Source of the DNA: Naumovozyma dairenensis CBS 421
Taxonomy: Eukaryota > Ascomycota > Saccharomycetes > Saccharomycetales > Saccharomycetaceae
Assembly (NCBI RefSeq): GCF_000227115.2
Contig: NC_016481.1
Span: 186,001 to 250,000, forward strand
Direction: 5' to 3'
DNA: 64,000 nt
Shown: piece after piece, positions 40,734-50,578 of the stretch
How positions within the stretch are numbered: position 1 is the first letter of the stretch
Layout: every line of letters begins with the position of its first letter
The notes under the pieces: generated by a model
The model's database searches: none
What the model was told of the DNA's origin: nothing
Seen by the model: the letters and a program-made list of their open reading frames with translations, nothing else
Program-made: the position numbers and the translations under genes

Positions 40734-41513
40734 CTTCCTCCACCTTCTCCATTACCATTCTTAAAGACTCCCCAAATTCAATCTGATATAAAATCAGCTC
40801 AAGAACAATTCCAAAATCAAATTAATCAACATAAATTACGTGTATGGCAATATAACAAATATGGTAAAAATTTTATCAAATCCATGAAATTCTCTCCAGA
40901 TGCATACATTCAACAAATTATTCAATTAGCCCTTTATAAATTACTTGGAAAGCAATTACCCACTTATGAAGCTGCCTCTACAAGGAAATTCTTTAAAGGT
41001 CGTACTGAAACTGGTAGATCTGTCTCTTCATCATCTTACGAATTAGTTACAAATTGGTCAAAACCTCATATCACAAACGAACAAAGATGTAAATTATTAA
41101 CTAATTCCATAATGGATCATTCCAATTATTTAAAAATGGCATCAGAAGGTATGGCAATTGATAGACATTTCTTTGGATTGAAAAAAATGTTGAAAACAAA
41201 TGAGACCATCCCACCATTATTTAAAGATGAATTGTTTAATTATTCATCCACTTGGTTAGTCTCCACATCACAATTATCATCTGAATATTTCCAAGGTTAT
41301 GGTTGGTCACAAGTTTATGATAATGGTGTTGGATTAGCTTATATGTTGAATAATGATTGGTTACATATTAATATCGTTAATAAACCAAAAATTGCAGGAT
41401 TTGATCCAGATCAATTACATTATTATTTGACTCAAGCTGCTGATGAAATCGCTCAAGTATTGATTTCTCAACAACAACAACAACAACAACAACAAACGAA
41501 GGCTAAGTTGTAA
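39315..41513 (+). CDS. CAT2: Carnitine O-acetyltransferase Cat2
   Basis: 732 residues. Conserved blocks: ETNNGEHYWA, ENMGPLLQDRL, NDPVIPYVSYFY and the catalytic histidine in AEHSKMDGTPT at residue 421. The enzyme transfers acetyl between CoA and carnitine for shuttling between peroxisomes and mitochondria. Two targeting signals are visible: a basic N-terminal segment (residues 1-46, mitochondrial) before an internal Met47, and a C-terminal AKL (peroxisomal PTS1). Start choice at Met1 or Met47 would give dual location, as known for CAT2. Two low-complexity insertions are odd: 17 Ser encoded by pure TCA repeats (40683-40733) and a Gln run just before the AKL. Confidence 0.96.
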
Positions 41514-41881
41514 GCTAGCTTGCGTTCGTGTTTACGTACATATACATACAATCTTTATATTTCTCTTTTAGAGCAAAATAAAATATTACTCTTTATTATA
41601 AAGAAAGAACAAAGATAAGCTAATATAAGATCCTCTTGTACTATATGTATCTATCTGAACCAGGTACGTAGCTTGGCGATGGATTATATTCTGTAAATTT
41701 CAGCAATCTGTAACATACCTTAATGCCTCTGGACAATAAAAAATTTAGTGACAAAAGGAATAAGCATGACCCTAAAGTTTGAACATATACATATATATAT
41801 TACACATCATATACACTCCCATATAATATAGACTCTAAACTCCATTATAAAGTCAAAACAGTTCTGAAAAATATATAAAAA
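41514..41881. other. CAT2/YIM1 convergent intergenic region
   Basis: 368 bp of AT-rich 3'-end sequence. Nothing else seen. Confidence 0.4.
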
Positions 41882-43039
41882 TTATTCTTTGATTTGGATA
41901 ACAATTTTACCCTTTGCCTTACCTGAACGAAGTTTATCGAATGCTTCTTCGAATTTCTCAAATTGATACACAGAATCAATTTTGGGCACATACCTACCTA
42001 ATGAAATCATACGTGCTGCTAAATCCATGTAAGATTTATTTGGTGTACCAAAAATACCTTTATAATTAAATTTCCTCCAGGGATTATATGTTCTAATTGG
42101 TGCTGACAATGAGTAAAGACTTAATATCTCCTTTGGAGTATATTCAACAGGTGTCCTGGGACCAACAGCTGTAACATAGTATGAATTTTCAACCCTTGGT
42201 TTCAAAAATTCATCCATAACTGGATAAAATTCACTTGTACCAGCAGAATCAAATATCAAATCAAATTTCTTACCAATGAATTCAGGAGTTTTCATCAAAT
42301 CTCTAAGATTAGCAATGAATCCCTCCCCTTCATCATATGGAATTGTATAATCAAATCCAACTTGTTGGTTTTGTTCCATTGATTTGCTACTACATATACC
42401 AATAACGGTTCCAATATGTAATTGATTCTTAGCTATTTGAACAAAACAATTAGCAACAGAAGTGGACGCACCAAACACTAAGACCATTGAATCTTTATTC
42501 CAAATTTGACCTTGACCAAATAATGACTGGTAAGCAGTCCCAAAAACAACTGGCCAAGCCGCATTTTTCACAAATTCACTATTCTTCTTTTTGCCATTGC
42601 CATCATCATCATCATCATCCACATCAATTTCCTCGTTGATGGTAGCAGGGGTCGATTTTGATACAATATGACCAATTGCCGGATGTTGAGAAGGATCCAA
42701 AATCAGATAATTACTTAATGTACCTTGCTCCCCATAGAAATGTGTATATAGACCATTAATCTGATCACCTATGCCCCATATAGGTGCCACTTTAACACCT
42801 TTGCGAATGATCACTCCACTATAATCTTCACCAATCCCCTTTGGTTTAGAATTAGATATTTTTGCGAACGTAAGTTTTTGAAAGCCAAGATCGACTGGAT
42901 TTAAAGCAGCTGCATATACCTCAATGACAATTTCAGTTTCTTTGTAACATGTGTCTAAATCTAAACTTGATTCAGTGATCGTCGCTGGTGTCTGATTATT
43001 TATGAATGTGATAGATTTCCTTGTAACGATGTTTGTCAT
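41882..43039 (-). CDS. YIM1: Yim1-like medium-chain reductase
   Basis: 385 residues of the zinc-independent medium-chain dehydrogenase/reductase (quinone-oxidoreductase-like) fold. The N-terminal catalytic half has EIVIEVYAAALNPVDLGFQ, and the nucleotide-binding half has VLVFGASTSVANCFVQIAKN and DLIFDSAGTSEFYPV. The structural zinc cysteines are lacking. The closest family I recognise is Yim1, with the relatives AST1/AST2 and YLR460C further off. Yim1 is at lipid droplets and mitochondria and is linked to DNA-damage response; its substrate is unknown. An acidic insertion (about 145-157, Asp run) is unusual. Three PDRE sites lie 250-290 bp upstream, which predicts Pdr1/Pdr3 control. Confidence 0.85.
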   Translation of the reverse strand: MTNIVTRKSITFINNQTPATITESSLDLDTCYKETEIVIEVYAAALNPVDLGFQKLTFAKISNSKPKGIGEDYSGVIIRKGVKVAPIWGIGDQINGLYTHFYGEQGTLSNYLILDPSQHPAIGHIVSKSTPATINEEIDVDDDDDDGNGKKKNSEFVKNAAWPVVFGTAYQSLFGQGQIWNKDSMVLVFGASTSVANCFVQIAKNQLHIGTVIGICSSKSMEQNQQVGFDYTIPYDEGEGFIANLRDLMKTPEFIGKKFDLIFDSAGTSEFYPVMDEFLKPRVENSYYVTAVGPRTPVEYTPKEILSLYSLSAPIRTYNPWRKFNYKGIFGTPNKSYMDLAARMISLGRYVPKIDSVYQFEKFEEAFDKLRSGKAKGKIVIQIKE

Positions 43040-43500
43040 TTTATGTTCGATAGGCTCGGAACTTCACTTTACATATATATCTCGCGAATTATATAAGTTC
43101 CTCACTTACATGAAATACACACACAATATGATTCGTTTTGACATCCTTGCTCTAGTTGCTTCTTTTAAATAGGGCCATCTTTTCGGTGCTTTTCTTTTTT
43201 GGCAAGCTTTGAAGGTAACATTTCTTACAATAATAATTAAAATAGATTTTTAAAAGTGAAATTTCTTGAAATTATTTATTTATTTATTTCCACGGAAGAC
43301 TTTCTCCACGGAAATGTCTTCCGTGGAGGGCACATGTAAATGTTTAGTTAAATTCATACGTATATTAATAATAATACTATTATTATTATGATTATGATCG
43401 ATTCTTGATATATCAGATGAAATGATGGTAAATATCAATTAATACCTAAAATATTCTATGCAACACATACATATGTATATATATAATTCTCGTAATGATC
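43040..43500. other. YIM1 promoter and NFI1 3' end
   Basis: 461 bp with three clustered PDRE sites (see separate entries) and A/T-rich flanks. Confidence 0.6.
43289..43327 (-). promoter_or_regulatory. Cluster of three Pdr1/Pdr3 sites (PDRE) upstream of YIM1
   Basis: TCCACGGA at 43289-43296 and 43305-43312 and TCCGTGGA at 43320-43327, all exact PDRE octamers, within 39 bp and 250-288 bp upstream of the YIM1 homologue. Three perfect sites this close will not occur by chance in AT-rich DNA. NFI1 ends, rather than begins, on the other side, so the target is YIM1. Confidence 0.85.
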
Positions 43501-46275
43501 TCAATCTGATGTTAAATCAATAACTTCTGCATCAGCACCTTGATTATTGTTACCACTACCTCCATTTACGACAGGTGGTGGTGGTGTATTACTATCAACG
43601 GTAACACCTAAACTATTATCATCAGTGGTTGATGATGGTGGTGGTTCTTTTCTTTTCCTTGGTAATATTTTAGAGTAATCTTTCCTTGGTATAAAAGGTG
43701 AAATATTATTTTTATTACTGTGCCTTCCTCCTCCTACTCCTACTCCTACATTTGTAGTCTTATTCGTACTAGCCACCGGTGCATTTGAGGGAGGAGCCAT
43801 TGACGGAATATTACCAGTCGTTCCCAAAGGATATCTATTTATATTAATATTGTTTGTGTCTGTACCATTAGAATGATGTTGATGGTCATTTGCCCCTGTT
43901 ATTGGCGTCCCCGATGATGATGATATGTTTGTATATAGTGGGGTTCCGGTTATGCCTAATAAATTGGGTTGATTGTTCTTTGTCGTCGCAAGCACTGGTG
44001 GCGTTGGTAATGCAGTAGTTGAATTGGGTTGTGAAACACTCCCTGATAATCCTAAGAATGATGTAGAATTAATACCTGGATGTACATTCCCAAGCGACGG
44101 TAACGGTTGGCTTGACGAATCTAAATTTGAAGTTATATTGTTGTTATTATTATTATTATTATTAGTGGCAGGAATATTATGCCTTTGTAAGCTTTCAGGC
44201 TCGAAATTGAATGGATAATTATGTTGATTATGTATTTGAGAATTAGGAATTACAGTAGAATATGGGTATGAAATACTTCGTAATGGTAGCTCATCTCTAA
44301 TTGCAGGAGTTGTTGGTACTGATTGTGTCGTGATAGGAATGTTTGATACGAATTGTGGCTGTGTAGTACTTGCAGTAATAGAAGGTAAACTGGTTCTAGT
44401 ATTATTATTATTAGGAGGTATTTGTTGCTGTTGTGATATGAGTACATTTGGAGGTTGTATACGAGTTGTAATTGAAGGGAAGAATGGATTTATTCCCGCT
44501 TGAACATTCGTCGTTATTGTAGTAGTAGTGGGAGTAACGAATTGTTCTTGTGATCGTATTTGCTGCTGTTCTTGGCCTTGAACTTGACCATGTAATGGTG
44601 TTTGCATTGCTGTATGCAATTGTGATTGTAATTGTGATTGTGATTGATTATTTTGCGACTGTTGAGTTCCATACGCAGATAAAGGTTCATCTTCATCGTC
44701 ATCTAAGGTAGTATTGTGCCGATGACGGCGTTCTGATGGTGGTATTATTGGAGGTGAGATATCTGTTTCTTCTTCATCTTCTTGTGCTTCGTTTTCTTGT
44801 ACTTCGTTTTCATCTTCATCGCTATCTAACGATATTACAACATGTTCTTCAGAATGATGTAAATGAGGTATTGCTGAAGTTGATTTCTCAGGGATCTCAG
44901 TCGATGTTGTAGATTCTTGCTTTATACCATTCTCGGAAGTAGTAGGAAGTCCATTGTTATTATTATTATTTCCCGTGTCCTCTCCATCTTCGTCAATAGC
45001 AATCCAATTCCCGTCAGCTGTTAATTCAATTTGTTCTACATCATCTTTTGAATTTTTCAAAATATCATCCACGTATTCACTTATTGATAAATTTTCCAAT
45101 GGGATATGAATTTGACAAACTGGACATTCCCAAGTGGGTACTTGTAATTGTGAATGTAAATACCAAACTGCGTCAAAACATTGTAAATGTTCACAAAGTA
45201 TTGATTTTGTTGGATATTTCATCCTTGTATATGATATGGGACATTGTAAACTCATTACCATTGATGTAGTGACGAAATCAGATTCATCTTCTTCTCTTAA
45301 TGTTCTTTTAATATATGCAATTGTGGATTCTTTTGAAATTTTGAAATTTTGTTTCAATACAACGTCTCGTACTATCTCCTCTGGAGTTATAACTTTCACT
45401 AGATAACAAAATAATATGAAGTCAGTCTTTTGGAAGGCGTAAATGAAATCTAAAACATTTGTTGCAGTTGTGGAATTTTTCTTTAAATGTGGTGTTAGAT
45501 CAGCTGGTTTTGCTGTACCGATTTTATTTTTCAAACCTCTAACGTTATCCTTAATAGGTATAGAATTAAATACGATCTCATTTGGGAATGGGAACATGAT
45601 TGGTTCCTTTTTGTTATTTTGGGATGGTAAATGAGTTGGTCCACAATATAGTAATACTTTATAATTTTCACTCGAATTGAGTAATTCCCAATCTTTTGCA
45701 TTCAGTTTAAATAAAGCTTTCACAGAAGCTCTACCTGTACATCTTTTCAATTTTATACTGGTGCCCTCTATCAGTCTTATTGGTTTGTAAAATGGTGATT
45801 TTCTGAAATAGAAAGTATCATTATCAGGGTCATAGTTGCTAGCTGGCTTCTTCTTTTGTTGTTGTTGTTGTTGTTGTTGCTGACCTGTTGTTTTGTTATT
45901 GCTACTGTTAGTGTTGTTATTAATATTCATTGAAGGTATTGTATATTGGTAATTACCAGTTTTGATTGCGCTCCATAGATTATTATATACAGGTAACATT
46001 TGATTATTTTTAATTCTATTAATGAATACAGTCAATACTTTTGGTCTCCATGGGTCTATAGTGGTACCAGAACATGATTCTTTTATGAAACCCGCTATTC
46101 GACTTTGAATTTCAGCCTTACGTCCATTTGTTGCTAGATTTAATGATCTACAAAGAGTTTTCAGTTCTGTGACCTTTAATGTTTCCATTTCCTTAATGGC
46201 AAAATCTATTTCTTGATAAAGTCCAACCCCTGTGGGACGAGATGGACTCGTTGAATTAATGACTGCTGCGGACAT
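43501..46275 (-). CDS. NFI1: SUMO E3 ligase of the Siz/PIAS family
   Basis: 924 residues. SAP domain at about 34-68 (LKVTELKTLCRSLNL), PINIT domain at about 155-330, and SP-RING at about 345-440 with CPISYTRMKYPTKSILCEH and WECPVCQIHI. SUMO-interacting motifs are likely at HVVISLDSDEDE and at the extreme C-terminus EVIDLTSD. The remainder is Gln/Asn-rich. The enzyme transfers SUMO (Smt3) from Ubc9 to PCNA, septins and chromatin proteins. S. cerevisiae has SIZ1 and NFI1/SIZ2; the neighbours PUP1 and PET123 fit NFI1 (YOR156C), whereas the length is more like SIZ1. The family is certain, the paralogue less so. Confidence 0.9.
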   Translation of the reverse strand: MSAAVINSTSPSRPTGVGLYQEIDFAIKEMETLKVTELKTLCRSLNLATNGRKAEIQSRIAGFIKESCSGTTIDPWRPKVLTVFINRIKNNQMLPVYNNLWSAIKTGNYQYTIPSMNINNNTNSSNNKTTGQQQQQQQQQKKKPASNYDPDNDTFYFRKSPFYKPIRLIEGTSIKLKRCTGRASVKALFKLNAKDWELLNSSENYKVLLYCGPTHLPSQNNKKEPIMFPFPNEIVFNSIPIKDNVRGLKNKIGTAKPADLTPHLKKNSTTATNVLDFIYAFQKTDFILFCYLVKVITPEEIVRDVVLKQNFKISKESTIAYIKRTLREEDESDFVTTSMVMSLQCPISYTRMKYPTKSILCEHLQCFDAVWYLHSQLQVPTWECPVCQIHIPLENLSISEYVDDILKNSKDDVEQIELTADGNWIAIDEDGEDTGNNNNNNGLPTTSENGIKQESTTSTEIPEKSTSAIPHLHHSEEHVVISLDSDEDENEVQENEAQEDEEETDISPPIIPPSERRHRHNTTLDDDEDEPLSAYGTQQSQNNQSQSQLQSQLHTAMQTPLHGQVQGQEQQQIRSQEQFVTPTTTTITTNVQAGINPFFPSITTRIQPPNVLISQQQQIPPNNNNTRTSLPSITASTTQPQFVSNIPITTQSVPTTPAIRDELPLRSISYPYSTVIPNSQIHNQHNYPFNFEPESLQRHNIPATNNNNNNNNNITSNLDSSSQPLPSLGNVHPGINSTSFLGLSGSVSQPNSTTALPTPPVLATTKNNQPNLLGITGTPLYTNISSSSGTPITGANDHQHHSNGTDTNNININRYPLGTTGNIPSMAPPSNAPVASTNKTTNVGVGVGGGRHSNKNNISPFIPRKDYSKILPRKRKEPPPSSTTDDNSLGVTVDSNTPPPPVVNGGSGNNNQGADAEVIDLTSD

Positions 46276-46287
46276 GTTAGTTGCAGA

Positions 46288-46313
46288 GATGTGATGTGAT
46301 GTGATGTGATGTG
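46288..46313 (+). repeat. Pentanucleotide repeat (GATGT)n
   Basis: Five units of GATGT starting 13 bp upstream of the NFI1 ATG, in its 5' leader. Confidence 0.85.
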
Positions 46314-46583
46314 CACACTATGTTAATAATACCCGTAGTAATAATGGTATAATACAGACAGAAGATACCCTTTCAGGGATCGGGATATCTTGGAAAAGAC
46401 GTTATGGATAGGCTTTTTAGTAGCTTTACTGTTGTTGTCTTTTAACTGGATTTGCCCACGAAATCAATCAACCACGATCACCATTGCCGCCCATTGCTAG
46501 TTATAAGCAGATATATTCACTTCAATGTTGCTATTATGAAGAAACTAAAAGGAAACACTTTCAAATTCACGGAAGCGTGTTCA

Positions 46584-46590
46584 TTACCCG
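46584..46590 (+). promoter_or_regulatory. Reb1-type site upstream of NFI1
   Basis: TTACCCG, within TTACCCGGGGTA, about 310 bp upstream of the NFI1 start. It matches the Reb1 core. Confidence 0.45.
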
Positions 46591-47009
46591 GGGTAGGTGG
46601 CCGTGTCACACACATATATATATATAGATATAAAGCATACAATCGAATAGCAGTTAATGAGGAGTGTAATGAGTTTCTCTTGAAGAGCAAGCTGGATTGA
46701 TATGTGTATTGTTATTGTTATTGTTATTAGTGGATATATTACAGTCACACTGTAATAATTATCCATTATATCTCCTTCTTGTTTTTTATATGAGAGTTGG
46801 TGGAAAGTCATTATATAAATTACATCTTGGATAATAGATCAGAATGTAACTTCTTAAAGGTAGAGAGTGGAATATAGGATCAGATGAATATTTGATTCGG
46901 ATTGCTCTCTTTATATAGTAAAAATATTAACTAATAAAGAGATATAATAACTAATTGAAATACTTCTAACTCCAGTTCAACTTTCAGTCCTTTTATAACC
47001 TTTCCAGGA

Positions 47010-48227
47010 TTGTCATGTATCTATTCTGACGTCCAGAAAGCCACACCATTACCACATAAGTTAGTCACAATAATCAAACACTATTCAATAAAAGATGGTT
47101 TACTTTATTATTCTGCTAAAATACCATTCGATTCAAGATTGGTTATACCCGAGGGTACTATTCGTCAAACATTGATACATCTACATCACGATTCGTTGCT
47201 AGCTAATCATCCTGGTTCGTTCAGAACTTATCAAAACCTGGTACATGATTATTATTGGTCTAACATGGTAAGTATCATTGAACAATACACCAGGACTTGT
47301 CCACAATGTCAACGTAACAAACATTCACGGGTACTCCGTCCTGGTATTTTCCAACCACTAGCTGTTCCATACTGCCCCTGGTCTTCAATTGGTATTGATT
47401 TTGTTTCCGGTATGAAAGAAGCACATAACTTCGACTGTGTACTAGTTGTTATCGATCGTTTAACGAAAATGGCACGATTTATTCCAACGAAAAAGACGAT
47501 CGACACTAGTGACTGTGCTGACCTTCTAATCAACCATATTATCTGTCATCATGGTGTTCCAGACGAAATTGTATCCGATAGAGATAGGCTGTTTACTGGG
47601 GTAAAATTTGGGACCGTCTCAGACAAAGACTACGAATTCACCTTAAATTCACCACATCGTATAACCCAGCCTCCTGAACGAACTAATGACACTATGGGAA
47701 AGATCATAGCAAGTTATACTAACCAACACGCCACTGACTGGCCAATGTATTGGTCTGTCGCTGCTTTTGCCTACAACAACACCTACCAGAGTAGTATCAA
47801 AACTACTCCCTTCTTCCCTAGCTATGGTTTCCATCCAAAGCTACCTGGCTTTACCAACCCCATTCTTGATCACTCACAGAACAATAACGAACAGCAAACC
47901 CCTGGTACCTCACAATCCAACTTAGACTATCACCTTCAAGCACTTCAAAACATTATGGTATCGATATAAACAAACATGACTGATGCTCAAGACCGCCAAT
48001 ATATCCACTTTAATGAACACCATCGTGTTACAAACCTCGAGGTTGGCAACTCAGTAATGGTTCATAAGGATGCTTACAACAATAAACCTTCTACCAAATT
48101 CCATCGGTTGTTAGTATGGTCCCTTCAAAATTATAGAAAAGTTGGGTCATCAAACCTACCGACTAATCGTCGTACGAACACTTTCCATGTTCGAACATTC
48201 AAGCTCTATTATTCAATGCCAAAATAA
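47010..48227 (+). pseudogene. Ty3/gypsy-type integrase, degraded
   Basis: The frame 47010-47969 (319 codons) holds the HHCC zinc region (HLHHDSLLANHPG, then CPQCQRNKH) and the DDE core: IGIDFVSGM, VSDRDRLFT and PPERTND. It stops at 47967-47969. A second stretch, 47976-48227, continues the C-terminal domain (NLEVGNSVMVHKDAY, TNTFHVRTFKLYY) just after the stop. Further decayed coding follows to about 48550 in other frames. The frame is broken and the usual HPQTDGQ before the catalytic Glu is altered, so it is not functional. Confidence 0.85.
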
Positions 48228-48625
48228 TGCCAAAATAATGCCAATAATGTTCCACCCACTGAGTATCAAAGCAAACTACATCTCATGGAACGTGTTGTTC
48301 GTACTTTCCCTAATAGTACTTGTGAGGTCTGATGGTCAAATTGCAGAAACTTGGGATGCTAGCATCAATTCATTGCATATTATTTTCAATTCCGAATACC
48401 GTTATCCACTTGATCCATATTATGATCTACCTAAGCAACAAAATTACTGTTACATCCCCTTAAGCTGGGGAACAGCTTGGTTCAGCTTTCTTTGAAGGCT
48501 TGAAGGGATTCGAAACCTTCTTCAATCCTCGTATGTTTGAGCATCCTTGATTATGAGTAATCTTCACCAAAAAGGAATTATTTCTTGTTTTTCATGTTTT
48601 CTATCAGCGTACAAAACTGGGGGGG

Positions 48626-49039
48626 TGTAAGATTCTATCCGATTGGGTTAACGAAGTGTCGGCGTCACGCCAAAAGTGTCACAAAGAAATATGTTTTTTA
48701 TTTTTTTATTATTTGAGTAATTACTGTCACAAGTCGCGATCAGTCAAGTAAGTTACGGGTTATTATGAACTTGTCAGCTTCCAAGTAATGACTCGTACAT
48801 ATTTGGAGCTGTTTAACGTTTATTGAATTATGATTGAGTTTCTTTTGTTGAATTAAGTGGAATTTCTTGCAAGTGTTATCTTATTATTATTAGGATTGTT
48901 TTAAGTGCAGCGACTTCTATGGATTCGGCCGACCATGCGTACAAGAGTTATGTATTGGGTCGGTTGAGTGATATCGTTTTGCTGAATGAACAAACAGTAA
49001 CTGTCGGATATATTGATGTAGCTTATTTCGGTTCTAACA
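48626..49039 (+). repeat. LTR of Ty3/gypsy-type element
   Basis: 414 bp, starting TGTAAGATTC directly after a G-rich polypurine tract and ending GTTCTAACA, giving short inverted ends TGTnAGA / TCTAACA. The left LTR is not present in this window. Confidence 0.65.
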
Positions 49040-49313
49040 TATAATTAAATAAGTGGCAGACAGACTTCCTATTCATTTAATCTAGAGTGACAGTTCTTTA
49101 TTCGCCCTTTTTCTATTTGTTTATATAAAGAGCATAGAAACAGGATACTAAAATAACACAGATTGACCTCCTAAATATATTTACATCTGTTTGACTTTAT
49201 AATTATTTTATTTTTTTCATTTTGTTTTATTATTAGTGAATACTATACGTGGATATACAGTCTAAGAGCAATCAATTATACAAGATGTTTAGTTGTTGTT
49301 TCCCCTTCGTTTA

Positions 49314-50105
49314 TTAAGCCGCAATTAATGATATCTCTTCTTCTTCAATTTCACAAACATTTACGATACTTTCCTTAAGCACAGCAGTAGTACCTCTTGC
49401 AAATTTATAACTTTGTTGTTTAGCTTCTCTAACATTTGGTGTAACGTAATTTCTTAAATATTCAGCATCTTTACCCACTTCCATTACACAAACATCCACA
49501 TTAGAACCAGATCCTAAATCATTCCATATACCAGCTTGAATAGCTTGTGAAGCCAATTCAATAGCTTCCTCTTTACTCAATTCAGGTCTCCATTGAGATT
49601 CCAAAACAGCCATAGCTGCTAAAGACCCTGATCCTAATGATAAATAATATCCAACATCAGTGGACCCATGAGCATGAATTGAAAAAAGATGAGCACCAGT
49701 TGGATCCACACCAGCAACGATCAAATACGCACCAATATGACCCTGGTATTTGAAAAGATGTTGTTTCAACATTTGTAACGCAGAGACAACACGAGGTGAT
49801 CTTGAAGTATATAAAGAATGTAATTCAATATTGGATCCAATTAATTGAGTAACAGCTTCAGTATCTGCCGCGGTACCTGCACCAGCACACCATATTTTAG
49901 GACTAATTCTGTGTAGTTTGGCACAATTCTTGTCTGCTACAATGGGACCTTGTGTGGACCTTGTGTCTGCTGCGATTACTACACCATCGCGATATTTTAA
50001 ACCTACAATGGTGGTACCTGTGGATGTAGCCTTTGGTTGTTGAGTGGCGGTTTTCGATGTTAGAAATGTATTTCTTTGATAATTGTCAAATGATAGACCT
50101 GCCAT
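49314..50105 (-). CDS. PUP1: 20S proteasome beta-2 subunit Pup1
   Basis: 263 residues. A propeptide of about 30 residues ends STG before the catalytic threonine of TTIVGLKYRDGVVIAADTR. It has the conserved lysine region (ADKNCAKLHRI) and GSGS/SLAAMAVLE motifs of an active beta subunit. Beta-2 carries trypsin-like activity in the proteasome core. An exact PACE box lies 94 bp upstream, predicting Rpn4 control. The order NFI1-PUP1-PET123 matches YOR156-YOR158 apart from the retroelement insertion. The 5' leader contains a TATTG pentanucleotide repeat (50111-50136). Confidence 0.97.
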   Translation of the reverse strand: MAGLSFDNYQRNTFLTSKTATQQPKATSTGTTIVGLKYRDGVVIAADTRSTQGPIVADKNCAKLHRISPKIWCAGAGTAADTEAVTQLIGSNIELHSLYTSRSPRVVSALQMLKQHLFKYQGHIGAYLIVAGVDPTGAHLFSIHAHGSTDVGYYLSLGSGSLAAMAVLESQWRPELSKEEAIELASQAIQAGIWNDLGSGSNVDVCVMEVGKDAEYLRNYVTPNVREAKQQSYKFARGTTAVLKESIVNVCEIEEEEISLIAA

Positions 50106-50110
50106 GTTTG

Positions 50111-50136
50111 TATTGTATTGTATTGTATTGTATTGT
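50111..50136 (+). repeat. Pentanucleotide repeat (TATTG)n
   Basis: Five units of TATTG within the PUP1 5' leader, starting 6 bp from its ATG. Confidence 0.85.
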
Positions 50137-50198
50137 TTGTTGCCTTTTTTGATGCTCGAGATTGGTTCTGTTTGGCTCTGTTTGGCTTGTTTATCGTG

Positions 50199-50207
50199 GG
50201 TGGCAAA
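50199..50207 (+). promoter_or_regulatory. PACE (Rpn4) box of PUP1
   Basis: GGTGGCAAA, the exact proteasome-associated control element, 94 bp upstream of the PUP1 start. Rpn4 uses this site to co-regulate proteasome genes. Confidence 0.88.
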
Positions 50208-50314
50208 CCATCTTCTTTAATTGTAGTATGTTCTTCTTTATCACACACATACAGAGAGAGGGTACTTTGAATTATTCCTAAAGGGATTTCATTAGAAATT
50301 TCATTGGAAAATCG

Positions 50315-50321
50315 TTACCCG
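50315..50321 (+). promoter_or_regulatory. Reb1-type site between PUP1 and PET123
   Basis: TTACCCG, about 210 bp upstream of PUP1 and 258 bp upstream of PET123, in the shared promoter. Confidence 0.5.
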
Positions 50322-50578
50322 GGGAAAAAGGTTAGGGTAAAAAATAACTGGCCAGGACCTTGAGGGTTTACTGGTTGAGCCCTCAGCTCAAATATTTCCC
50401 CTACTAAAAACAATCTTTTGAAGTTAAACCATTGGATTAATGAAAGTAAAAAGGTAAATCGTCCCCAAGTTGAAGAAGAACAAGAATAACCCAACACTGG
50501 ATATATCCCACTTCAAGCTCGTTCTCTTCAATAGACTCTCCCTGTTGGAAATCTAATAATTAAGAAAAAAACGTAACT

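Larger units (their letters stand above)
46276..47009. other. NFI1 promoter to retroelement junction
   Basis: 734 bp. It carries a GATGT pentanucleotide repeat next to the NFI1 start (46288-46313), a Reb1-type TTACCCG at 46584-46590, TA repeats and AT-rich sequence that may include older LTR fragments (GGATCAGATGAATATT near 46876-46891). No gene supported. Confidence 0.45.
47010..49039 (+). mobile_element. 5'-truncated Ty3/gypsy-type retrotransposon with 3' LTR
   Basis: Only the 3' part of an element remains: integrase sequence from 47010, decayed 3' coding sequence to about 48550, a purine tract with GGGGGG at 48619-48625, then an LTR (48626-49039). Gag, protease and reverse transcriptase and the 5' LTR are absent at this site. 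It is inserted between NFI1 and PUP1, which are adjacent in S. cerevisiae. Confidence 0.8.
50106..50578. other. PUP1/PET123 divergent promoter region
   Basis: 473 bp with a TATTG repeat, a PACE box and a Reb1-type site, each listed. Confidence 0.6.

Noticed and set aside
48505..48530. GGGATTCGAAACC, resembling a tRNA B box
   Set aside because: No A box, acceptor stem or foldable cloverleaf around it; it lies in the decayed 3' coding part of the retroelement. I found no convincing tRNA gene in the window.
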